Below are positions 22,389-31,120 of a DNA stretch of 41,776 nt, in pieces. The position numbers and the translations under genes were made by a program. Position 1 is the stretch's first letter. Every line of letters begins with the position of its first letter. Source of the stretch: an uncultured Schlesneria sp. (GTDB lineage: Bacteria > Planctomycetota > Planctomycetia > Planctomycetales > Planctomycetaceae); the NCBI GenBank assembly GCA_903840265.1, contig CAIMFH010000162.1, positions 1 through 41,776 on the forward strand, read 5' to 3'. The notes beneath the pieces are model-generated. The model saw only the letters and a list, made by a program, of their open reading frames with translations, was not told the origin of the DNA and did not search any database.

Positions 22389-23489
22389 GTGACAACAGTT
22401 CCTACTTCAGAACGATACAACGGCTTTCTGATTGGAACGGCTGTCGGCGATTCCATCGGATTGCCGCGCGAGGGAATTGGACGCCGTCGACAGGCGAAAA
22501 TGTTCGGCGACGGCCCATTGACGCAAGGGCTGATCTTCGGATGCGGAATGGTCAGCGACGACACCGAGCACATGCGAATGACAGCCGTCGCCTTGCTGCG
22601 GGAATCACAAGACCCGAATCGATTCGCGCGGATCCTCGGCTGGAAATTGAAATGGTGGCTCTTGGCGTTGCCGGCCGGAACGGGCATGGCGACCGCGAAG
22701 GCCATCATTCGTCTCTGGTTGGGCTGGCCTCCAAATCGCAGCGGAGTCTTCTCTGCTGGAAATGGGCCTGCGATGCGATCAGGCATCATCGGACTGTGCC
22801 TCTATCGCGACAATGACCCATGGCGCGATCTTGTCCGAGCGTCAACGCGAATCACTCATACGGACCCTCGTGCTGAAACAGGAGCAGTGCTGATCGCGCT
22901 GGCGGTTCGAGAGGCCATTCGCACAAACGGCGTGATCAACGCGTCTGAATTCTTGGCTCTCTGTCGCCAGGAATGCACCGACGACGAATGGCAGAAGACC
23001 ATTTCCAAAGTGGAAGCGGCGGTGGCTGCGGAAGATTCGGCGATTGAGTTCGCTCAACGTATCGGCTGCGAAAAAGGGATCAGCGGCTACATCATTCACA
23101 CAGTGGCAGCCGTCTTGTTTTGCTGGCTCCGTTGGCCGGGCGAGTTCCGTCGCCCCCTGGAACAAATCGTGAAACTCGGCGGCGACACGGACACTACGGG
23201 TGCCATCCTCGGTGGCTTGGCAGGTGCCACGTGTGGTGTTCAAGCCATTCCTCCACAATGGATCGATCGACTGATTGAGTGGCCCTATTCAGCGACATGG
23301 CTGCAAAATGCTCTCGGTAAGAACGTGCATAGGCAGTTCGCAGAATCCGACGGGGCGGCGAACCAAAGCAGCCAATTGCGTCCTCCATTGCCTCGACCTT
23401 TCAACGGATTGATGGTCCTGCTTCGTAACGTCGCATTCCTGATGGTGGTCCTGGCGTACGGATTTCGCCGTCTGCTCCCACCCTATTGA
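22389..23489 (+). CDS. ADP-ribosylglycohydrolase (DraG/ARH family) with C-terminal membrane segment
   Basis: The 366-residue protein removes ADP-ribose from proteins or other acceptors. The first metal motif is S-D-D-T-E at 56-60. The second, G-G-D-T-D-T-T-G-A-I with Asp266 and Asp268, is near residue 264. These residues bind the two Mg2+ ions in DraG and ARH enzymes. A hydrophobic stretch near the C-terminus (about 340-362, L-M-V-L-L-R-N-V-A-F-L-M-V-V-L-A-Y) suggests a membrane anchor. The GTG start follows the Nudix stop by four bases. Together the two enzymes could free ADP-ribose and then break it down, a short salvage path. The acceptor is unknown. Confidence 0.9.
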   Translation: MTTVPTSERYNGFLIGTAVGDSIGLPREGIGRRRQAKMFGDGPLTQGLIFGCGMVSDDTEHMRMTAVALLRESQDPNRFARILGWKLKWWLLALPAGTGMATAKAIIRLWLGWPPNRSGVFSAGNGPAMRSGIIGLCLYRDNDPWRDLVRASTRITHTDPRAETGAVLIALAVREAIRTNGVINASEFLALCRQECTDDEWQKTISKVEAAVAAEDSAIEFAQRIGCEKGISGYIIHTVAAVLFCWLRWPGEFRRPLEQIVKLGGDTDTTGAILGGLAGATCGVQAIPPQWIDRLIEWPYSATWLQNALGKNVHRQFAESDGAANQSSQLRPPLPRPFNGLMVLLRNVAFLMVVLAYGFRRLLPPY

Positions 23490-23636
23490 GTCCATCGGTG
23501 ATCGGGTTCCATCAGGCAAGTCGACAATTTTCGCGATGCCGATCGCTCCCCTCCAGATTTTTCCCAGATTCTGTCTAATGTTCGCCTGTCTCAAGCGTCT
23601 TTAAGGCAGATCACTTCCAGCACCTCGGGGACGAGG

Positions 23637-24236
23637 ATGAGCAGTTCGGCAATCACCCGGGCGACAATGCACGAATCTCTCGTGGAGCCAACTCACGTCC
23701 CCGCCAAGACTTCCGAAGTCATTATGGAAACGGATCGAGCAGAAACGGTCGCCTGGCTGCAGGCGATTTTGAAGGAATATGAAGGGCCGCTCCTGAGATA
23801 CGCACAGCGAATCACCAAGGATCTGGATCTGGCGCGCGATGTCGTGCAAGAAACTTTCCTGCGGGTTTGCCGTCAGGATCGAGCAGCCCTGGATGGACAC
23901 CTGGCGCGGTGGCTATTTCGTGTCTGCCGCAATCGAGCATTGGATGTTCAGCGAAAGGAGCAACGCATGTCGGTTGCCACAGATTTGGATCTGCACACGT
24001 TACCGTCCAGCACTGGCCCAACCGAGCAGTTGGAACTCCGCGAAACAAACTCGCGACTTTTGCTGCTGCTCGAACGGCTCCCGTCGACTCAGCAGGAAGT
24101 CATTCGACTGAAGTTTCAGAACGACATGAAATACCGCGAGATCGCCGAGATTACGGGCCAAAGCGTCTCCAATGTCGGCTTCCTATTGCACACCGGTTTG
24201 AAACGCCTGCGCGACATGATGAAACACGACAACTAG
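23637..24236 (+). CDS. ECF-type RNA polymerase sigma factor
   Basis: The 199-residue protein has sigma region 2 (about 45-105: L-R-Y-A-Q-R-I, then D-L-A-R-D-V-V-Q-E-T-F-L-R-V with F-R-V-C-R-N-R-A-L-D) and region 4 (about 135-195: L-P-S-T-Q-Q-E-V-I-R-L-K-F, Y-R-E-I-A-E-I-T-G-Q-S-V-S-N-V-G). Region 3 is missing, as in ECF sigma factors. The start is the ATG at 23637, with GGGGACGAGG upstream; ATGs at 23667 and 23724 are possible and would remove only a poorly conserved extension. The next gene (24311) begins with an anti-sigma-like domain, the usual pairing for ECF factors. Confidence 0.92.
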   Translation: MSSSAITRATMHESLVEPTHVPAKTSEVIMETDRAETVAWLQAILKEYEGPLLRYAQRITKDLDLARDVVQETFLRVCRQDRAALDGHLARWLFRVCRNRALDVQRKEQRMSVATDLDLHTLPSSTGPTEQLELRETNSRLLLLLERLPSTQQEVIRLKFQNDMKYREIAEITGQSVSNVGFLLHTGLKRLRDMMKHDN

Positions 24237-24310
24237 CGACTTTAAGCACGAATTTTACCGCTTTTCCTAATACATTACGCAACCACGAACCCGGCCTTCG
24301 GGAGGTTTCC

Positions 24311-26737
24311 ATGACGACACCTGCCTTCAATTCCACCGACGATCGACTGACCGCCTACGCTCTAGGCGAACTCGAAGGAGACCCTCGATTGGCATTCGAA
24401 ATCGAATTGGCCAATTTCCCCGCATTGCAGCTAGAGTTAGCAGAACTGCAAAGCCTGACGGGGTTGCTTCGATCCGAGCTCGCTGGAGAAGTCCAGCCAG
24501 CGCTGACCCCAGCACAGCATCAGTCGTTGGTGGCACAAGCTTCCAAACCAACTGCTGTCTCAGTTGCTCCGATGATCGCAACGCGCCCTACTCGGGATCA
24601 GAGTTGGGTGCTGCTCGGACCTGGAATCGCCGCCGGTCTTGCGATTGGAGTTGGATTCCTCTGCTACCCTGCTCCCAGAATCCAAACAGCAAGCCTCTCC
24701 GATACTTATTCTTACTCGGTCAATCAGCCAGCTGATCTAGTTGAGGAGTTCAATGACCTCTACAAGCAACAGCGATTCTCGGAGGCGGAAATCATCGCCA
24801 AGAAGGTGAAAGAATTGAATCCGAAGGACGGCACCGCCGAGGCGCTGTTCTGGAAGGCTCGCTTCGCTCGCCGCAAAAGCAGCAACGACAAGCTGCAACT
24901 GGGGAAGGAAGACTCGTTCTGGGCTCAGTTGGATGACGTCGAACAGAGTGTGGTCGTCAGCACTGGCGATAACAAGCCGATGCCATCGGGCGACAACTGG
25001 AAAGACACCTCGGGAGAAACGAAGTCGAACAATGGTCTGACGCTCACTGATTCAAATGGCAACGGAGCACGACTGCCGGTGGGACTAAGTCGAAATAGCA
25101 ATGCGCTCTTTGAAGACGAATCGCGCGACAAGCGGTACTTCGGACTACCCCAATTGGCGACAACGGCCGGACAGCGGATTTTGGTTGAGGCCAAAGGATT
25201 GGAACTCGGTAAGCCAATCGAGGTCTATACAGGGCCCTCGGGAGATTTGTTGGAATCTCGGCTTCATTTCGTGGAAAGTGAAACCTACGAAGCACCCCCC
25301 GAGAACGCCTTCTTGACACCCAGCCAGCAACCGCTCTCCACGTTCTCGATCGATGTCGACTCCGCCTCCTATTCAAATGTCCGTCGATTCCTGACACAGG
25401 GTCAGCGACCACCTGCCGATGCCGTGCGAGTCGAAGAGATGGTCAACTACTTCAGCTACAACTATCCGCAGCCCAAGGGCGACGAGCCCTTCTCGGTCAC
25501 TGCCGATGCCGCCCCGTGTCCTTGGCAGCCGAAGAACTACCTCGCTCGAATCGGACTGCAGGCTCGGACGATCGACAAGGCGAAACGGCCCCCGACGAAT
25601 CTGGTCTTCCTGCTCGATGTCTCGGGATCCATGCAGGCCGCCAACAAGTTGCCGCTCGTCAAGCAAGCGATGACGATGCTGTGCGAAGAACTGAACGAAC
25701 GAGATCGCATCGCGATCGTGACCTATGCTGGTGACGCTGGCGTCAAACTCGCCTCAACACCCGGTTCCGACCAAGTTCGGATCATGCAGTCGATCGAAGC
25801 CCTGCAAGCTGGTGGTTCGACAAATGGTGCCGCCGGAATCAACCTGGCCTACGAAGAAGCTCTCCGTCACTTCAATGGTGAAGGTGAAAACCGAGTCATC
25901 CTCTGCACCGACGGAGACTTCAACGTCGGCGTCAGTAGCGATGATCAGTTGGTCGAACTCATCCAGCAGCAAGCCAAAACCAAAGTCTTCCTCAGCATCT
26001 TCGGCTTTGGCATGGGCAACTTGAAAGACGCCAAGCTGGAGAAACTGGCTGACAAAGGGAACGGCCACTACGGCTACATCGACGATCTGAAGGAAGCCCG
26101 CCGCGTGTTCAACGAAGAACTTGTCGGCACCCTCTATACGGTCGCGAAAGACGTGAAGATTCAAGTCGAATTCAACCCGCTCACGGTCGGGGCCTATCGC
26201 CTGATCGGCTACGAAAACCGAACCTTAGCAGCCAAAGACTTCAACGACGACACGAAGGACGCAGGCGAAATCGGGGCCGGGCACACGGTCACCGCCCTGT
26301 ATGAAATCGCCCCCAAAGGCCAATGGCCGATCACTCAGCAAGTCGATCCTCTGAAGTACGGAGCAAACGCCAAAGAAGCGGCTCCCGTCGAGACGGCTCC
26401 TAAACAGAACTTGTCCCCCGAATCGGCCGACGACCTGTTCACCGTGAAACTGCGATACAAGCAACCGACCGCCGATGTCAGCGTGAAAACGATCGACTTT
26501 GTTGTCGACGACATCGTCGGCAAAAAGATCACTCCCTCACCCGATCTCGTCTGGGCCGCATCGGTGGCCTCCTTTGGGATGCAACTGCGAAACTCGCAAT
26601 TCAAAGGGAACTGGACGATGAACGATGTCTACGAAGCCGCCCAGGGTGCCAAAGAGCCCGACGCCAACGGCCGTCGCCGCGAATTCTTGGATCTCGTCCA
26701 AGCCGCTAAACGACTAGCCCCTGCGACAAAGCAGTAA
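24311..26737 (+). CDS. Anti-sigma-like / von Willebrand factor A fusion protein (YfbK-type)
   Basis: This 808-residue protein has three parts. The N-terminus (1-95) begins D-D-R-L-T-A-Y-A-L-G-E-L-E-G and is helical and acidic, as in planctomycete anti-sigma proteins, although no zinc-binding His/Cys motif is seen. A single membrane segment lies at 99-119, followed by a TPR-like unit near 135-175. The C-terminal half is of the YfbK type, with a VWA domain whose MIDAS is D-V-S-G-S-M at 436-441 and G-G-S-T-N-G plus C-T-D-G-D-F further on. The true start is the ATG at 24311, behind GGAGG; an open frame upstream overlaps the sigma gene and is a shadow. The gene follows the ECF sigma gene by 74 bases. 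Confidence 0.92.
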   Translation: MTTPAFNSTDDRLTAYALGELEGDPRLAFEIELANFPALQLELAELQSLTGLLRSELAGEVQPALTPAQHQSLVAQASKPTAVSVAPMIATRPTRDQSWVLLGPGIAAGLAIGVGFLCYPAPRIQTASLSDTYSYSVNQPADLVEEFNDLYKQQRFSEAEIIAKKVKELNPKDGTAEALFWKARFARRKSSNDKLQLGKEDSFWAQLDDVEQSVVVSTGDNKPMPSGDNWKDTSGETKSNNGLTLTDSNGNGARLPVGLSRNSNALFEDESRDKRYFGLPQLATTAGQRILVEAKGLELGKPIEVYTGPSGDLLESRLHFVESETYEAPPENAFLTPSQQPLSTFSIDVDSASYSNVRRFLTQGQRPPADAVRVEEMVNYFSYNYPQPKGDEPFSVTADAAPCPWQPKNYLARIGLQARTIDKAKRPPTNLVFLLDVSGSMQAANKLPLVKQAMTMLCEELNERDRIAIVTYAGDAGVKLASTPGSDQVRIMQSIEALQAGGSTNGAAGINLAYEEALRHFNGEGENRVILCTDGDFNVGVSSDDQLVELIQQQAKTKVFLSIFGFGMGNLKDAKLEKLADKGNGHYGYIDDLKEARRVFNEELVGTLYTVAKDVKIQVEFNPLTVGAYRLIGYENRTLAAKDFNDDTKDAGEIGAGHTVTALYEIAPKGQWPITQQVDPLKYGANAKEAAPVETAPKQNLSPESADDLFTVKLRYKQPTADVSVKTIDFVVDDIVGKKITPSPDLVWAASVASFGMQLRNSQFKGNWTMNDVYEAAQGAKEPDANGRRREFLDLVQAAKRLAPATKQ

Positions 26738-27061
26738 GATCGCGACAACAATGCAGTGAACTCACAATAGACCTCTTCCAGCTCTGGAAGAGGTCTTTCT
26801 CTTTGTATCTGGTGAATGTCCACCGTCCGGACAGCACGGAACAGCTGCCCCACGCCTCGAAGCCCCGTAACACCACTACTTGTCGGACCTTAAGGCTCGG
26901 AAACGGCTCTCTTCGGTTCAACAAGGACTGATCTTTCCCTGCCGTGCAAACCCGGACGCCAGCCGTTAGACTTCCCTCTCCTGCGACAATCCTGGTGATC
27001 GCGCCTGTGATCGGTTGTTCGCTGCCATCAATGACTTCGGGTCGTCTTCGGGATTTCGTGG
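26738..27061. other. Spacer between VWA and response-regulator genes
   Basis: The first 70 bases hold a strong terminator (26769-26801). The remaining 250 or so bases carry no gene and no promoter I would defend, although the following gene must be expressed from here. Confidence 0.5.
26769..26801 (+). terminator. Intrinsic terminator of the sigma/VWA operon
   Basis: A perfect 12-bp stem (AGACCTCTTCCA and TGGAAGAGGTCT, 26769-26780 and 26785-26796) with a 4-base loop is followed by TTTCTC. It lies 30 bases after the VWA gene's stop. Confidence 0.88.
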
Positions 27062-28480
<1,419 letters not shown>

Positions 28481-28606
28481 CTGACGTGCGCGATTCTTTC
28501 ACTGGAATCATGGCGCTCGGGTGCCACGGTCTTGGAGTCTTCGACAAGGCTGTGTCTTCGACGAAAAATGGACACCTGAGACTGGAATTCGATAGCAAGC
28601 GAAATC

Positions 28607-29428
28607 ATGGATTTGATTGATACGGTTGTTCCCGACACGACTCGCAACGAACAAATATCGATTTGCTTCAGTGAAGACGAGATCGCTCGGTTCTGGCGAG
28701 ATGGCTACCTCTGCGTTCGACAACTCGCCACCCCAACCGACGTGGCCCAGATGCGGCGAATCACAGACCTCGGCCTGCGGGAGCAACTCGGACCGATCGA
28801 GTACGAAGCGGACCTGCACTATCCCGGTGCCCCGAAGTCTCTGGACGCCGACGGCGGGCGAACCGTTCGACGGCTGAAGCAAGCACTCAGTCGCGACTTC
28901 CTGTTCACCGACTTGATCACTCGTCCCCAGGTGCTCGGCCGACTTCAGCAGTTGCTTGGACTACAGGTTATCTGTCCGCTCGCCCATCACAACTGCATCA
29001 TGACCAAGCAGCCGCAGTTCAGCAGCGAAACCGGCTGGCACCAGGACATTCGTTACTGGTCCTTCGCGAAGCCAGACTTGGTGAATACGTGGCTGGCGTT
29101 GGGTCGGGAATACTCCGCCAATGGTTGCCTGCAGGTGATCCCCGGCTCGCATCGAGTCGATTTCGATCGATCTCGATTCGACGCAGAAGCCTTTTTTCGA
29201 GCAGATCTTCCCGAGAATCAGCCTTTGATCCAATCGCGACAGTATGTCGAACTGGAACCAGGCGATGTCCTGTTCTTTCACAGCAAGACACTACACGCCG
29301 CCAGCCGCAACACGACGACAGAATCGAAGTATTCGGCGGTCTTCACCTTTCACGGTGGCGATAACTATCCGCTGCTCAATACCCGATCAGCCGCGTTGCC
29401 TTCATTGCTGCTGACACCTGGTCGCTAA
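28607..29428 (+). CDS. Phytanoyl-CoA dioxygenase (PhyH) family protein
   Basis: The 273-residue Fe(II)/2-oxoglutarate dioxygenase has the metal-binding triad H145-x-D147 (G-W-H-Q-D-I-R-Y-W) and His230 (H-S-K-T-L-H-A-A-S-R-N), with Arg234 in place to bind 2-oxoglutarate. The Cys-rich motif of AlkB relatives is absent and the length suits the PhyH family. Substrates in bacteria range over hydroxylated lipids, ectoine and natural products, so the reaction here is unknown. It begins a tight run with larB (19 bases later) and nnrD (14 bases after larB), so the three are likely co-transcribed. Confidence 0.9.
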   Translation: MDLIDTVVPDTTRNEQISICFSEDEIARFWRDGYLCVRQLATPTDVAQMRRITDLGLREQLGPIEYEADLHYPGAPKSLDADGGRTVRRLKQALSRDFLFTDLITRPQVLGRLQQLLGLQVICPLAHHNCIMTKQPQFSSETGWHQDIRYWSFAKPDLVNTWLALGREYSANGCLQVIPGSHRVDFDRSRFDAEAFFRADLPENQPLIQSRQYVELEPGDVLFFHSKTLHAASRNTTTESKYSAVFTFHGGDNYPLLNTRSAALPSLLLTPGR

Positions 29429-29447
29429 GTTCAAACGGGGCGATTCG

Positions 29448-30218
29448 ATGAGTCCAGAAACTTTTCAGGAATTGGTCGCTCGCTGGCAGCAAGGGGTGGC
29501 GGACTGGTCCGCCATTGAACAAACCCTGCGAGCTTCATTTGGGGCGACTGTCGCGACGCCGGATGTCCAAGTCGACATGGATCGCCTTCAACGGTGCGGC
29601 TTCCCGGAAGTCGTCTATGGAGCCGGCAAGACCCCCGAAGCCGTTGCAGCCGTCTTTCAGGCTCAATTTGCTGCTGGACAAAACTCGCTCGCCACTCGAG
29701 TTACTGAGGAACAGGCCGAGATCATCTGCGGCCTGTTCCCCGACGCGACTTCCAATCCAATCGCGAGAACGATTGCGCTGATGCGAGCCCCTGTGGAAGT
29801 CCACGGCCGCGTTGTGGTCGTCACAGCGGGAACCAGCGATCGCCCCATCGCCGAAGAAGCGGTTGAGACCGCTCGCTGGATGGGCTGCCACACGGACTTA
29901 GTGATTGACGTGGGTGTGGCCGGACCACTGCGACTGCTGGCCAAGCGAGATCGTCTGCAAGACGCTGACGCCGTTGTGGTCGTGGCGGGAATGGAAGGGG
30001 CGTTACCGTCGGCGATCGCGGGCTGGGTCGCGGTCCCCGTGATCGCGGTTCCCACCAGTGTCGGTTACGGAGCAAATCTGGGCGGATTTTCAGCATTGCT
30101 CAGCATGCTGAACAGCTGCGCCGCAAATGTCGCGGTGGTGAATATCGACGCCGGGTTCAAAGGTGGCTATCTTGCATCCATGATCGCACGTCAAAGTTGC
30201 ACCTCTGCCAATCCGTAG
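29448..30218 (+). CDS. larB: Nickel-pincer cofactor synthesis protein LarB
   Basis: The 256-residue LarB carboxylates and hydrolyses nicotinic acid adenine dinucleotide, the first step to the nickel-pincer nucleotide of lactate racemase. The C-terminal half is a PurE-like Rossmann domain: V-V-V-V-T-A-G-T-S-D-R-P-I-A-E-E-A, then D-V-G-V-A-G-P-L-R-L-L and V-V-V-A-G-M-E-G-A-L-P-S-A-I-A-G, and P-V-I-A-V-P-T-S-V-G-Y-G near the end. The N-terminal half, with F-P-E-V-V-Y-G-A-G-K-T-P-E, is typical of LarB and absent from PurE. larC and larE are not in the window. It sits between phyH and nnrD. Confidence 0.93.
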   Translation: MSPETFQELVARWQQGVADWSAIEQTLRASFGATVATPDVQVDMDRLQRCGFPEVVYGAGKTPEAVAAVFQAQFAAGQNSLATRVTEEQAEIICGLFPDATSNPIARTIALMRAPVEVHGRVVVVTAGTSDRPIAEEAVETARWMGCHTDLVIDVGVAGPLRLLAKRDRLQDADAVVVVAGMEGALPSAIAGWVAVPVIAVPTSVGYGANLGGFSALLSMLNSCAANVAVVNIDAGFKGGYLASMIARQSCTSANP

Positions 30219-30232
30219 CCACGAGAAAACGA

Positions 30233-31117
30233 ATGTCCGACGCCACATCAATCGAGCGTATCACGACCGCTCCCGTTCCGCCCACCCGCAGGGACGACGC
30301 CAACAAGGGCAGCTGCGGTCGAGTATTGATCATCGCCGGCAGTCGCGGCATGAGTGGTGCCGCGTGCCTGGCCGCATCAGCGGCACTTCGAGGCGGAGCT
30401 GGGCTGGTTACGTTAGCGATTCCTCAGGCGATTCAAGCAATTGTCTCAGTGTACGAGCCATCCTACCTGACCTCGGGATTGCCTGACGATGACTCAGGCC
30501 GCATCAAGTCCACGGCCCTCAAGCAAATCGGCGAACTGCTCACGAATCAGACCGCAGTCGCGCTCGGCCCCGGCCTCAGCCAATCACCCGGCCTGCAGGA
30601 ACTGGTCAGCGAACTCTACGAGACCGTGGCGGTGCCCATGGTCGTTGACGCCGACGCCTTGAACCTGTTGGCACGCCGACCCTACCTGATCAAGCGGCCA
30701 GAAGGGGCGCCCGCCCGAGTGCTCACGCCGCATCCCGGAGAGTTCGCTCGCCTGACGGGACTGGACGTTTCGGCCATCCAGCAAGATCGCGAATCGGTCG
30801 CGGCCAAGTTCGCAATGCAGAACAACGTGGTTGTGGTCCTCAAAGGGCACGGAACGATTATCACCGACGGACATCGCTTGGCGGTCAACACAACTGGCAA
30901 TAGCGGCATGGCCACCGGTGGTACCGGCGACGTGCTGACGGGCCTTATCGCCGCCCTCTTGGGCCAAGGGCTCGATGCATTCGAAGCCGCTCGACTTGGC
31001 GCCTATGTCCACGGCACTGCCGGCGACTTGGCCGCCGAAGAACTTTCCAAGCCGGGTATGATTGCGTCCGACTTGCTGACCCAAATCGGCCGCGCCTGGT
31101 GTGAACTGGGTGCGTGA
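30233..31117 (+). CDS. nnrD: ADP/ATP-dependent NAD(P)H-hydrate dehydratase
   Basis: This 294-residue ribokinase-like enzyme repairs damaged NAD(P)H by dehydrating the S-form of its hydrate. The N-terminal part has K-G-S-C-G-R-V-L-I-I-A-G-S-R-G-M-S-G-A, the binding loop typical of the YjeF C-terminal family; a central block is D-A-D-A-L-N-L-L-A, and N-S-G-M-A-T-G-G-T-G-D-V-L-T-G carries catalytic Asp233. The epimerase (NnrE) domain that is often fused is absent. The ATG at 30233 is chosen; an in-frame ATG 36 bases upstream lies inside larB. The gene's stop is three bases before the stop of the convergent esterase gene. Confidence 0.92.
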   Translation: MSDATSIERITTAPVPPTRRDDANKGSCGRVLIIAGSRGMSGAACLAASAALRGGAGLVTLAIPQAIQAIVSVYEPSYLTSGLPDDDSGRIKSTALKQIGELLTNQTAVALGPGLSQSPGLQELVSELYETVAVPMVVDADALNLLARRPYLIKRPEGAPARVLTPHPGEFARLTGLDVSAIQQDRESVAAKFAMQNNVVVVLKGHGTIITDGHRLAVNTTGNSGMATGGTGDVLTGLIAALLGQGLDAFEAARLGAYVHGTAGDLAAEELSKPGMIASDLLTQIGRAWCELGA

Positions 31118-31120
31118 CGC

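Noticed and set aside
23867-24310. Upstream extension of the VWA gene's reading frame
   Set aside because: It overlaps the ECF sigma gene in another frame, and a strong ribosome binding site stands before the ATG at 24311.
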